The notes below the pieces were generated by a model, which was given only the letters and a program-made list of their open reading frames with translations, made no database searches and had not been told where the DNA came from. Of a DNA stretch of 64,000 nt, positions 1-8,192 are shown piece after piece. The position numbers were made by a program, and so were the translations under genes. Position 1 is the stretch's first letter. Each line of letters starts with the position of its first letter. The stretch comes from Glaciimonas sp. CA11.2. Lineage in GTDB: Bacteria > Pseudomonadota > Gammaproteobacteria > Burkholderiales > Burkholderiaceae_D. Where the stretch lies: assembly GCF_034314045.1 (NCBI RefSeq), contig NZ_JAVIWL010000001.1:3782001-3846000 (forward strand). The letters run 5' to 3'.

Positions 1-1317
1 CAAAGTGTGCATGATTTTTTTGTTGCGTCCCGTCAGTTCGGTGTCTACCTCGTATTTTTTCTGGCCGCAGGAGAAATTTATAGTATCGGCACAATGGTCG
101 GTTTACCCGGCGGTATTTACGCCAAAGGTGCGACCTATGGCGTCTGGTTCTTAGGTTACATCTTATTGGCTTATCCGATTGGTTACTTTATCGGGCCAAA
201 AATGTGGGAGGCCGGCAAAAAATATAACGCCATCACGCTTCCGGATTTGTTCAAGGGACATTATCAAAGTCGCTTTCTCGAAGTAGTCGTTACCGTCTCG
301 GCGATTCTATTTTTGATTCCATGGGGACAATTGCAATTTACCGGTTTGGTCGCCGCATTAAAAAGTTTAGGTTGGAATTTAGAGCCGATTTATCTGATAT
401 TTATTTCAGCTTTTTTAGCCTTTATCTACATCATTATTTCTGGCGTAAGAGCGACTGCCTACATTGCTATTCTTAAAGATATTTTAATGGTAGTTGCCAT
501 TGTTGTGGCTGGCGTTGCCGTCTCGTGGGAGTTTGGTGTGACGGAAGTATTTCGCGTAGCAAGCGCGCATGTCAGCAACACTATGGATACCAAACAAATC
601 ACCTTTTCGATGAGCACCATGTTCTTCCAATCGTTGGGCTTTTACATGTTTCCTTTTGCGGTACAAAATTTCTTTACCGCAAAAAGCGCCAACACGATCC
701 GCAAAACCCAAATTGCCATGCCGCTTTACATGTTGATGTATCCGTTTTTGATCGTTGCCTCCTATTACGCGATCAGCGCAAACTTAACACTCGATAATCC
801 AAATGAAGCCTTTTTTGCCGCGGCAGTTAATCTTTTACCCGGCTGGTTATTGGGGCTGGTGACGGCTGGTGCGGCGCTTTCAGGTTTGCTGGTTTTAGCC
901 GGTATCTGTTTGTCGATTGGGCCATTAGTCACACGTAATCTAGTTCCCAATATTCCAGAGAGTAAGCAGAAAACCAGCACCATATTTGTCATTGTCACTT
1001 ACCTGGCCACCTCAATCGTGCTGACGCTATTTACGCCTAACTTGATGCTGACGATTATTAACACGGCTTATTACGGGATCACACAATTTTTTCCAGGAAT
1101 GATGATCATCCTATTTTTTAAGGGCGTAAAAGCAAATGCGGTTGCGTTGGGAATCATCGTGGGGCAAGTGCTGGCTATCTTGATGTATGTCAATAAAATT
1201 GATTTGGGCGGTTTCAATATCGGTTTAATTTGTTTGCTAGTTAATATTATTGTTCTCTGCACTGCACATTTTTTGATGAAATTGTGTTCAAAAAGCATGC
1301 AAACAGTTTTGCCATAA
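1..1317 (+). CDS. Sodium:solute symporter family transporter, 5' truncated
   Basis: Inner-membrane secondary transporter of the sodium:solute symporter (SSS, PutP/PanF-like) family; the substrate cannot be read from sequence. The reading frame is open from the first base, and the visible 436 or so residues start at the conserved DFFVASR segment that normally sits about 30-40 residues inside these proteins, so the true start lies upstream of the window. About eleven to twelve hydrophobic helices are visible, with a glycine-rich GLPGGIYAKGATYG segment in an early helix and a conserved ASYYAI helix in the middle. The amidohydrolase gene follows after about 36 bp on the same strand, so the pair probably forms one uptake-and-hydrolysis operon. 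Family assignment is firm, specificity unknown. Confidence 0.85.
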   Translation, partial: QSVHDFFVASRQFGVYLVFFLAAGEIYSIGTMVGLPGGIYAKGATYGVWFLGYILLAYPIGYFIGPKMWEAGKKYNAITLPDLFKGHYQSRFLEVVVTVSAILFLIPWGQLQFTGLVAALKSLGWNLEPIYLIFISAFLAFIYIIISGVRATAYIAILKDILMVVAIVVAGVAVSWEFGVTEVFRVASAHVSNTMDTKQITFSMSTMFFQSLGFYMFPFAVQNFFTAKSANTIRKTQIAMPLYMLMYPFLIVASYYAISANLTLDNPNEAFFAAAVNLLPGWLLGLVTAGAALSGLLVLAGICLSIGPLVTRNLVPNIPESKQKTSTIFVIVTYLATSIVLTLFTPNLMLTIINTAYYGITQFFPGMMIILFFKGVKANAVALGIIVGQVLAILMYVNKIDLGGFNIGLICLLVNIIVLCTAHFLMKLCSKSMQTVLP

Positions 1318-1353
1318 AGCAGTTTCAGCCATTATTGTTCTGTGGAGTACGGT

Positions 1354-3012
1354 GTGAGTTTAACTAAAATAAAAAGCCAGAAGATTCAAGTTTTTGTTGC
1401 GAAGAAAATTATCACCATGAACCCCGGTCAGCCAGAGGCGACCTGTGTCGCGGTGCGCGAAGGAAAAATTCTTTCTGTTGGCTCACTGGAAGAAGTCGGC
1501 CAATGGGGAGAGGTTGAAGTTAATCACGCTTTCCAAGACAAAATTTTAATGCCAGGGTTGGTCGAAGGGCATTGTCATTTAATGGAAGGTGCGATGTGGG
1601 ATGCGGTCTACGTTGGCTATCACGACAGACGTGGACCGGACGGAAAGTGTTGGAAAGGATTAACCTCCTTAGACCAGGTTATTCGACGTCTGAAACAAGC
1701 AGAAACAGAAATGACAGATGCTTCTACCGAATTGCTGGCGTGGGGATTTGATCCGATTTTCTTTGGCACGGGCCGCCTGTCGGCCAAAGAACTGGATACC
1801 GTTTCCGCCATTCGCCCCATTGCGATTTTGCATGCCAGTGTGCATTTAATGAACGTTAATTCGGCGATGTTAGCGGTTGCGGGCCTTGATGAAGATACGG
1901 ATATTGATGGCATACATAAAGATGCCGCCGGCAAGCCTTCGGGTGAACTGCAAGAATTTGCCGCTATGTTTCCTATCTACCGAATAATCGGCAAGCAACT
2001 AGCGATCTCTTCGAGCGAAAAAGAAAGCGCGATCTGGAATTTTGGTAAAGTGGCCCAACTCGCTGGCGTGACCACCGCGACTGATCTCATGAATGACCTG
2101 TCGGCGATAGGAGCGGAAAATTTACGCAAGATTACACCGGATGATAATTATCCGATTCGGATTGTCCCGGCTTATGGACCGCAAAGAAGTGCAGAAAATG
2201 GCTTAAAAAGATTGCAGGAAGCGATCGCAAAAAATACCGATAAATTGCACTATGGACCGGTGAAAGTGATTGTCGATGGTTCGATTCAGGGATTCACGGC
2301 ACGCGTCAAATGGCCCGGTTATTTTGACGGTAAGCCAAACGGTTTATGGATTATTCCGCCCAGTCAGTTTGTGGAATTATTTACACCATTCCATCTCAAT
2401 GGTTTGCAGCTTCATGTGCATACAAACGGTGATGAGGCTGCAGAATTGGTCATCAATGCGTTTGAGGAAATATTAACCAAACATCCTCGCGCTGATCATC
2501 GCCATACTCTGCAGCATTGCCAGATGGCCGATACAGCGCAATTGCGCCGCATCGCCGCATTGGGCATGTGTATCAATTTTTTCTCAAACCATATTTATTA
2601 TTGGGGTGACGCACACTACAATCAGACCATGGGGCCAGACCGCGCCAACAGGATGAACGCCGCTGGTTCCGCGTTGCGACTGGGCATTCCGATTGCGTTC
2701 CATTCTGATGCGCCGATTACACAATTGAGCCCGCTTTTTACAGCCTGGTGCGCAGTACAAAGAAAAACATCTTCCGGTCGTGTGTTGGGCGAAAACGAGC
2801 GTATTTCGGTTCCGGCGGCATTGCACGCTATTACGCTGGGTGCGGCCTATACATTGAAGATGGACCATTTGGTTGGTAGTATTGAGGTTGGCAAGTACGC
2901 AGATTTTGCAGTGCTGGAAAAAGATCCGACGCTCATTGATCCCGATCATTTGAAGGATATTTCTGTATGGGGAACCGTTTTGGGTGGCAAGGTTTTTGAG
3001 TCGCCAAAATGA
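1354..3012 (+). CDS. Amidohydrolase family 3 (YtcJ-like) metal-dependent hydrolase
   Basis: Predicted cytoplasmic metal-dependent hydrolase of the amidohydrolase superfamily, YtcJ-like group, acting on an unknown amide or cyclic substrate. About 552 residues, normal for the group. Visible landmarks are the N-terminal beta-sandwich strand, the metal-binding HCH in VEGHCHLMEG, a VIVDGSIQG segment, LHVHTNGD, LQHCQM, and the late FHSDAPI carrying the catalytic aspartate. I chose the GTG at 1354 because GGAG lies six bases upstream; a GTG at 1342 would add four residues but has no ribosome binding site. It lies between a transporter and a CobW-type GTPase whose start overlaps this stop (ATGA). That arrangement suggests import, hydrolysis and metal supply in one unit, which is inference. 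Confidence 0.85.
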   Translation: MSLTKIKSQKIQVFVAKKIITMNPGQPEATCVAVREGKILSVGSLEEVGQWGEVEVNHAFQDKILMPGLVEGHCHLMEGAMWDAVYVGYHDRRGPDGKCWKGLTSLDQVIRRLKQAETEMTDASTELLAWGFDPIFFGTGRLSAKELDTVSAIRPIAILHASVHLMNVNSAMLAVAGLDEDTDIDGIHKDAAGKPSGELQEFAAMFPIYRIIGKQLAISSSEKESAIWNFGKVAQLAGVTTATDLMNDLSAIGAENLRKITPDDNYPIRIVPAYGPQRSAENGLKRLQEAIAKNTDKLHYGPVKVIVDGSIQGFTARVKWPGYFDGKPNGLWIIPPSQFVELFTPFHLNGLQLHVHTNGDEAAELVINAFEEILTKHPRADHRHTLQHCQMADTAQLRRIAALGMCINFFSNHIYYWGDAHYNQTMGPDRANRMNAAGSALRLGIPIAFHSDAPITQLSPLFTAWCAVQRKTSSGRVLGENERISVPAALHAITLGAAYTLKMDHLVGSIEVGKYADFAVLEKDPTLIDPDHLKDISVWGTVLGGKVFESPK

Positions 3013-4103
3013 TATCGAACACCTTTAATCAGCTGAACGCGCTAACGACGAATGTCGATAAGGATATGCGTGCACCGATTAACCTCGTCGTGATCGGTGG
3101 TTATCTCGGGGCGGGTAAAACAACGTTACTGAATCAGGTTTTATCTGCACGGACCGGAAAAAGAATAGCTGTTCTGGTCAATGATTTTGGCAGTATTAAT
3201 ATTGATGCTGCGCTGATTCGCTCCAAAACGGATGATGTGATCAATCTGGAAAATGGCTGTATTTGCTGCTCCATTGGCGACAGTTTAACCGAAGCGTTAA
3301 TCGCCATTAGCGCAAGGGAAAATCGGCCAGACATTCTGCTGATCGAGGCAAGTGGCGTCTCCGATCCTGCAAAAATTGCGCAAATTGGGATGTCCGACAA
3401 GGCGTTTAGATTATGTGCAATCGCGGTGTTGGTGGATGCTGAAAATAGTGAAAAAACGCTGCATGATCCGTATGTTGGCGACATTGCCCGGCGTCAAATT
3501 GCGGGGGCCAGTGTTTTGGTATTGACCAAGCTCGATTTGATTTCTGACGGAAAAAAAATTAGTACCAAAATCCAACTTTCTGCCATCGCTAAAACCAACT
3601 ATATTATCGATGCAAAGAACGGACAAATTCCGCTTGAATTCCTTTTTGATTCTGCACTGTTGCCAGACGTTAAGTCTGACTTGAACGAGTCGACCACGCC
3701 GCCCGCCTTGATGACGTTAGTTGATGAAGATACAAAACACCACTCTGGAATACGCAGCTTTAACTTTAATTCTTCAGCCTGTTTCGATAAAAAAAAGCTA
3801 AAACAAATGCTGTCGACGCTATCAGACAAAATACTCCGTGCCAAAGGCATTGTCTGGCTTACCCAAGACACCGTTCCTTACGAGCTGCACGTGGTCGGAT
3901 TGCGGATCATGCTGATTCCCTTTGCGGGCAAATCTGGGCCAATATCAACGATCGTATTTATTGGCCTTATCAACTCTGCTGATGAGAGACAAATGATCGA
4001 CGCTTTGCAACAAGCGGTCGGCGCACCGCAACTGTCAAAAGCGAAAGATCCGGTGATCCAGCGATCACCCTTTCTATTGAGGTCAATTGCGTCTAATCGT
4101 TAG
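3009..4103 (+). CDS. CobW/COG0523 family G3E GTPase (putative metallochaperone)
   Basis: G3E-family P-loop GTPase of the COG0523 (CobW/YeiR/ZagA) group, 364 residues. It shows the Walker A motif GGYLGAGKTT near residues 30-40, the metal-binding CICC near 84-87, the switch segment LLIEASGVSDP, the guanine-specificity motif LTKLDL, and a C-terminal CobW_C domain. Members bind zinc or cobalt and deliver it to client enzymes, or help cells cope with metal shortage. Translation is coupled to the upstream amidohydrolase by a four-base ATGA overlap, so this metal-dependent hydrolase is the likely client; that is inferred from context only. An in-frame ATG at 3066 is an alternative start that would drop 19 unconserved residues. 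Confidence 0.85.
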   Translation: MISNTFNQLNALTTNVDKDMRAPINLVVIGGYLGAGKTTLLNQVLSARTGKRIAVLVNDFGSINIDAALIRSKTDDVINLENGCICCSIGDSLTEALIAISARENRPDILLIEASGVSDPAKIAQIGMSDKAFRLCAIAVLVDAENSEKTLHDPYVGDIARRQIAGASVLVLTKLDLISDGKKISTKIQLSAIAKTNYIIDAKNGQIPLEFLFDSALLPDVKSDLNESTTPPALMTLVDEDTKHHSGIRSFNFNSSACFDKKKLKQMLSTLSDKILRAKGIVWLTQDTVPYELHVVGLRIMLIPFAGKSGPISTIVFIGLINSADERQMIDALQQAVGAPQLSKAKDPVIQRSPFLLRSIASNR

Positions 4104-4196
4104 TTTGCGTTAGTTCGCCTTAATTCGGCATCGCAAAATAAGAAGATAGTTATCGGGGTTTAAGCGGGCAATGAAGTAACGGAAAATACAATTTGC

Positions 4197-4226
4197 TTCA
4201 CAGAAAGCAGAATGATGCCCTATACT
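4197..4226 (+). promoter_or_regulatory. Sigma70-type promoter for the structured leader RNA
   Basis: TTCACA (4197-4202) and TATACT (4221-4226) are separated by 18 bases, each one mismatch from the sigma70 consensus. Transcription should start near 4233, just before the structured leader. It is the only strong promoter-like pair I see between the GTPase stop and the leader. Confidence 0.6.
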
Positions 4227-4249
4227 CGTTGCGTCCCTGATAAAAATGG

Positions 4250-4440
4250 GACCGAGTTTAGTAGCTCGATCGTAGTAGTGCGCACACACCATGCAAAGTG
4301 GTGTGTGTTCTTCATCGTTGCCCGTTTATGGGCGGCAGTGGCAGGGAGGCTTCGGCCTGCCGGGAATCGCTTCTACGCCGGTCTACTAACCTTGCCATTT
4401 GTCGCCCACCCGATTTCTAATCGGGATGCGGCGTAACTGA
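4250..4440 (+). ncRNA. Structured leader RNA resembling the C4 antisense RNA family
   Basis: Several perfectly complementary segments can be seen. CGAG/CTCG (4253-4256, 4265-4268) encloses the loop TTTAGTAG. CACACACC/GGTGTGTG (4283-4290, 4300-4307) forms a second hairpin. TGGGCG pairs with CGCCCA (4329-4334, 4403-4408), and inside it TGGCA pairs with TGCCA (4339-4343, 4393-4397), closing a multibranched domain. That domain holds a GGC-TTCG-GCC tetraloop hairpin. CCCGATT/AATCGGG (4409-4415, 4419-4425) makes a last hairpin. The loop TTAGTAG (4258-4264) is the exact complement of CTACTAA (4383-4389), so a long-range loop contact is possible. The overall look, including the UUCG hairpin and the CCGG/CCGGUC segment, recalls C4 antisense RNAs of P1-type phages and related chromosomal leaders. 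Family membership is from memory and needs a covariance search. Confidence 0.55.
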
Positions 4441-4453
4441 AAAGGAACCAACT

Positions 4454-4540
4454 ATGCTTCGAACCATCACCTCTACCGCATCTTCTTTAGCATTCTGCAA
4501 ATACCTCACGATCCAAGTCATCACGGAAGCGCAGCCATGA
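4454..4540 (+). CDS. 28-codon leader peptide, translationally coupled
   Basis: A short open frame starts at an ATG eight to nine bases after AAAGGA and ends at TGA (4538-4540). The stop overlaps the ATG of the next gene as ATGA. The product would be 28 residues, rich in Ser and Thr, beginning MLRTITSTASSLAF and ending EAQP. It has no recognisable domain. Its ribosome binding site lies just after the structured leader RNA, and the downstream gene has no clear site of its own. This suggests the peptide frame acts mainly to couple translation, as the small icd frame does for ant in phage P1. Whether the peptide has any function is unknown. Confidence 0.45.
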   Translation: MLRTITSTASSLAFCKYLTIQVITEAQP

Positions 4541-4857
4541 GCATGCCGCCACCGCCAGAACCAGAAGCATTCCATCAGCCTTTTTCATGGCTTCCTTTGC
4601 ATTATCAGACTGACCAATGCGCGCAATTTTATGCGCTTACGGTAGATGTCTGCTACGGGATAAAGACATGTATGGAGCTGGTCCACGTAAGCAACGCGGA
4701 CCACGGCACTGACGTCAAGCCGACCCTGGATATCATCGATACCGAGCGCTTGCTGCGCCTTGCATTAACGTCAGCGCAGATGCTGGCGGAGGCTGCCGAG
4801 CATCGTATCGATAAACTGGATCGCCACGTCAGGATCGGGCCGATATCGGCACTCTGA
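4537..4857 (+). CDS. Small orphan protein downstream of C4-like leader
   Basis: Unrecognised 106-residue protein. The N-terminus is proline-rich (MPPPPEPEAF), the middle carries three cysteines, and the last 45 residues form a predicted amphipathic helix (DTERLLRLALTSAQMLAEA) ending in a charged tail. It has no signal peptide or membrane segment. Its layout, with a short helical C-terminal half, recalls the small proteins found behind similar leaders in Pseudomonas and Burkholderia, but I cannot place it in a family. The start overlaps the stop of the leader peptide, and the gene stands alone between the promoter at 4197 and a long non-coding gap, so it appears to be the sole product regulated by this leader. 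Confidence 0.6.
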   Translation: MSMPPPPEPEAFHQPFSWLPLHYQTDQCAQFYALTVDVCYGIKTCMELVHVSNADHGTDVKPTLDIIDTERLLRLALTSAQMLAEAAEHRIDKLDRHVRIGPISAL

Positions 4858-5169
4858 TTCTGCCTGATTTGAATGCGGTTCTTTTTTTTATTAATTTATG
4901 CGATGCTTGATTGGTGGAAAGGTGGCAAGGTAACGGCGGCGCACGGGCAGATTTGATTTCCACGTTTCATGTGGTCGCGCGCAAAAAACGTCGCGTCAGA
5001 AGCGTAGAAATCTTAATCGATTATTGTGTGACCCACAGCACACTATGTTTGCGTCTTCCAACAGGTAAATTGTCAGTCTTCTTCGAACGCATAACATCGT
5101 AATGCGTTATAGTCCGTGGCTAATAAAGAGCACTATTCAATTAACCAATAAAAAATCAGGAGATAAGAT
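4858..5169. other. Intergenic stretch without a supported gene
   Basis: 312 bp between the orphan protein and the EthD-like gene. A T-rich run (4882-4889) follows the orphan gene but without a convincing hairpin. An open frame at 4911-5102 has no ribosome binding site and no recognisable content. The last 60 bases probably hold the promoter of the EthD-like gene. Confidence 0.5.
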
Positions 5170-5481
5170 ATGGCGAAGCTTTTTGTAACATATCAGCAGC
5201 CGACCGACACCAAAGCATTCGATGCGCATTATGCTGAGAAACACGTGCCTTTGGTCAAGGCGATACCGGGTTTGCGTGGCTTCGAATTATCCAGCGGTGA
5301 TGTGATGGGTATGGCTGGCAAGCATGCCTTCTATCTGGTGGCGGTTTTGGAGTTTGATTCCGTTGCGGCCATTCAGGCGGCTCTGGCTACACCAGAAGGG
5401 CAAGCGGCAGCGGGCGATTTGGCTAACTTTGCCGGCGCTGGTGTGGATTTGTTGATGAGTGAAACCAAGATAATAGTGTAA
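5170..5481 (+). CDS. EthD family protein
   Basis: Small cytoplasmic protein of 103 residues in the EthD dimeric alpha-beta barrel family. The family signature is the N-terminal strand LFVTYQQP, then DAHYAEKHVPLVKAIPGLRGFE, then a helix preceding the last strand. EthD was named for a protein needed in ETBE degradation, but most homologues have no known substrate. A clear AGGAG site lies eight bases before the ATG. The gene stands alone, flanked by non-coding stretches, so neighbours give no hint of its role. Confidence 0.8.
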   Translation: MAKLFVTYQQPTDTKAFDAHYAEKHVPLVKAIPGLRGFELSSGDVMGMAGKHAFYLVAVLEFDSVAAIQAALATPEGQAAAGDLANFAGAGVDLLMSETKIIV

Positions 5482-5922
5482 AACAATGGCAGCATTTGCG
5501 ACGGCCATAGCGCACAAAATTCTGGTGGCGTGCGCGCCACAAATGCTGTCAGTCCGGTACTAAACTACACTCGCTGCTTGTGCAGGCTTGCCGACTCAGT
5601 TCGGCGATCTGCTTCGAAACCTTAATGGCGCTATTGCATATTAGTTCTGGCGTGGTTGGCTCTGGGGCTTCACTATTGTCGCGTTTGTTGGTCCAACCTA
5701 AGCATTCGGCGCGCGCTGCATCAAGTTCAGAATATATTTTTTGGCGACGAATAAGGCGCGGTATTCTATATTTGATGGGGATGTCATCACGGCACGCTTT
5801 TTGCGGCTATGATCTATCTATTAGTTATTTTGTAGTGTCTTGTTGCTGATATTCAAGTCGGTTTATTTTTTTGTTGCGTTTGTTGTTTTTTTTGCCAATA
5901 AAGGACTGTATCCGTTGCGGGT
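5482..5922. other. Intergenic stretch without a supported gene
   Basis: 441 bp before the histidine kinase. A frame at 5580-5849 encodes 89 residues of cysteine- and serine-rich sequence without a ribosome binding site and is not convincing. The last 60 bases are T-rich and may include the kinase promoter. I see no repeat or RNA structure. Confidence 0.5.
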
Positions 5923-7074
5923 ATGGCGCTCATCATGAAACTATCCGGCTTTATCAGCACCCACACCGAGCAAATCATTAAGGAGTGGGAATCTATCGCA
6001 CGGACACTCGGTGCTCCTGCTAACCAACTTTCAACCACCGCGCTACGCGATCATATAAAGAAAATTCTTCAAGAAATTGCCTCCGATATTGTCATTACAC
6101 CAAGTCCCCAGCAACAAAATCAGAAACTGGAAGGCGTTACCCTGCGCATTATGGATGATGAAAGCGCGGCGGCGACGCATGGTCTGCTGCGTCAACTGAG
6201 TGGATTCTCTTTGACGCAGCTCACTGCCGAATATCGTGCATTAAGAGCGATTGTGCTGCGTTTATGGTTGCCACAAATTGGTCAAATTTCAGAGGAAACG
6301 ACCTATGATATGGTGCGTTTTAATGAGGCAATAGATCAGGCATTGGCGGAGTCGGTGACTACTTATTCGGATCAGGAAACACGTACCCGAGACACCTTTC
6401 TGGCAATTCTCGGACACGATTTAAGGAGTCCGCTTGCCACCATGGCAATGGCTGGCGACTCGTTGTCACGTTTGCGGGAGCAGAAGGATAGTGTTCGACT
6501 GATCGGAGCGCGAGTAGTCAGAAGTGCCGCTACCATGAATGCAATGGTGAATGATTTATTAGAGTACGCAAGAACGCAGCTTGGTGGAAAAATGCCAATG
6601 GTTAGGGAGGAGGTTAATGTCAAAGAAATTTGTCAGGCTGCAATGGAGGATGCTAGTGCAGCACATCCTGATTGCAAATTTACGCTGGATACGGCGGGTG
6701 ATCTGATTGATTGTTTTGATAGCGATCGATTGCAGCAGGTTTTTTCTAATTTGTTGAATAATGCAGCGCAGTATCGCACTACCGAACAGCCAGTGACAAT
6801 TTGCGCGACAGGCGAACGGGAGGCGATCATCGTGACAGTGAAGAATCTCGGCCCCGTCATACCCACCGAGTCGTTGGTGGCTATTTTTACGCCGTTGGTC
6901 CAACTCAACGTAGACGGGCAAGGGCATAGCCGCCCATCGACCAGCCTGGGCTTGGGTTTGTTTATCGCGCGCCAAATTACTGAGGCACACGGAGGAACGA
7001 TAACGGTCGAGTCAAACGAAAGTGCGGGTACGGTATTTACGGTGAAACTTCCGCGACAGAAGGCGATTCAATAA
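5923..7074 (+). CDS. Soluble sensor histidine kinase (orphan)
   Basis: Predicted cytoplasmic histidine kinase of 383 residues without a transmembrane segment. Residues 1-145 form an all-helical sensory region of the RsbRD_N-like type. The dimerisation domain carries the H-box AILGHDLRSPL with the phosphoacceptor at about His165. The ATPase domain has the N-box NLLNNAAQYR near 277-286 and the G2 box SLGLGLFIAR near 341-350; its G1 box is degenerate (VKNLGPVIP), as is usual in this subgroup. No response regulator lies next to it, so its partner is elsewhere. The start is uncertain between the first ATG (5923) and a second at 5935; neither has a good ribosome binding site. Confidence 0.85.
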   Translation: MALIMKLSGFISTHTEQIIKEWESIARTLGAPANQLSTTALRDHIKKILQEIASDIVITPSPQQQNQKLEGVTLRIMDDESAAATHGLLRQLSGFSLTQLTAEYRALRAIVLRLWLPQIGQISEETTYDMVRFNEAIDQALAESVTTYSDQETRTRDTFLAILGHDLRSPLATMAMAGDSLSRLREQKDSVRLIGARVVRSAATMNAMVNDLLEYARTQLGGKMPMVREEVNVKEICQAAMEDASAAHPDCKFTLDTAGDLIDCFDSDRLQQVFSNLLNNAAQYRTTEQPVTICATGEREAIIVTVKNLGPVIPTESLVAIFTPLVQLNVDGQGHSRPSTSLGLGLFIARQITEAHGGTITVESNESAGTVFTVKLPRQKAIQ

Positions 7075-7417
7075 CCATCCAATAACCATGCGATTGCCGA
7101 TTTGGTGGCCGATGGGAAGTAGTTTTTAGGGTGAGTTTTGAGGGATATAAAGAGGTCATCAATTTTGCAGTGACGCCTTGGATGTGATGTCTTCAGCAGT
7201 GACGCTAGCGTATTGCCCCTGGCCTTGTTTGGTTTTTTTGCGCCGCAAGTTATCTATAAATACTTCTGATATGATTACCGATCAATGGCGTGAGCAGTGA
7301 TGCTGGCGCTGTTTTGGTATATCCAATACTCAATACCCGCATCAATACAGAACATACAACACAGAATTCACGCGTCTCAGGCGCTATTTTCTAATTTTAA
7401 ATTAAAAGGAAACCACG
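7075..7417. other. Intergenic stretch with short degenerate repeats
   Basis: 343 bp. A short phrase, GCAGTGACGC or close variants, occurs near 7168, 7196 and 7293; copies are too degenerate and irregular to name as an element. The last 40 bases are AT-rich and lead to AAAGGA before the hydrolase ATG. No gene is supported. Confidence 0.4.
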
Positions 7418-8116
7418 ATGAACGGACACTGGATCGATATCCCGACCGCAGGCGCAACCGGATTTAGCGGCTATCTCACTTTGCCGCCGACCGGCAAAGG
7501 CCCAGGTATTGTTCTTTTGCAAGAAATCTGGGGCGTCAATGAGCATATCCGCACCGTTGCAGATCAATACGCTTTGGCGGGTTATGTTGTATTGGCACCC
7601 GACGTGTTTTGGCGCATGTCGCCGCGCGTCGATTTAGCCTACGACGAAAGCGGTACCGAGCAAGCGTTCGGGTTCTATCAGAAAATTGATGCTGATCAGG
7701 CGGCGAAAGATGTCGCCGACGCCGTTGCAACGTTGCGCAAGCTACCTGAGTTGAGTGGCAAAGTCGCGACGCTTGGCTTTTGTTTTGGTGGGCAGCTTGC
7801 CTTCCGCGCCGCGGCGCTAAGTAATGCCGATGCGGCTGTCTGCTTTTATGGCGGCGGCATTGATCAGCATCTGGACATCGCTGACCAGATCAAACAGCCA
7901 ATCTTATTTCACTACGCGGCCGATGACGCACACATCACACAGGGCAACGTGGCAGCCGTAAAAGTGGCATTTGCAGGGAAAGCAAATGCCACCTTCCACG
8001 ACTATCCGAATACCGATCATGGGTTCAATTGCTGGGGGCGTCCGGCCATGTATAACCAGCGTGCTGCTGCGTTGGCAGAAGGTCGCACATTGACTTTCTT
8101 AGCCGAAAATCTGTAA
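7418..8116 (+). CDS. Dienelactone hydrolase family protein
   Basis: Cytoplasmic alpha/beta hydrolase of the dienelactone hydrolase family, 232 residues, the family's usual length. The nucleophile elbow GFCFGG places the catalytic cysteine near residue 122, with the acid at AADD (about 169-170) and the histidine in DHGFN (about 201). The LLQEIWGVN segment provides the conserved Glu36 that interacts with the nucleophile. The archetype opens dienelactone to maleylacetate in chlorocatechol degradation, but no catabolic partners occur here, so the real substrate is open. AAAGGA lies upstream of the ATG. It converges on dacC across an array of 8-bp repeats. Confidence 0.85.
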   Translation: MNGHWIDIPTAGATGFSGYLTLPPTGKGPGIVLLQEIWGVNEHIRTVADQYALAGYVVLAPDVFWRMSPRVDLAYDESGTEQAFGFYQKIDADQAAKDVADAVATLRKLPELSGKVATLGFCFGGQLAFRAAALSNADAAVCFYGGGIDQHLDIADQIKQPILFHYAADDAHITQGNVAAVKVAFAGKANATFHDYPNTDHGFNCWGRPAMYNQRAAALAEGRTLTFLAENL

Positions 8117-8192
8117 CCAGTAATCTGTCATGCATGCGATCAGCATGCATGACTGCTATCCTGAACATACCATCGGTCTGAGTTTGTTTAAT

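Noticed and set aside
4911..5102. A 63-residue frame after the orphan protein
   Set aside because: No ribosome binding site; sequence rich in Arg and Val with no domain-like pattern.
5580..5849. An 89-residue frame between the EthD-like gene and the histidine kinase
   Set aside because: No ribosome binding site and a composition typical of chance frames.
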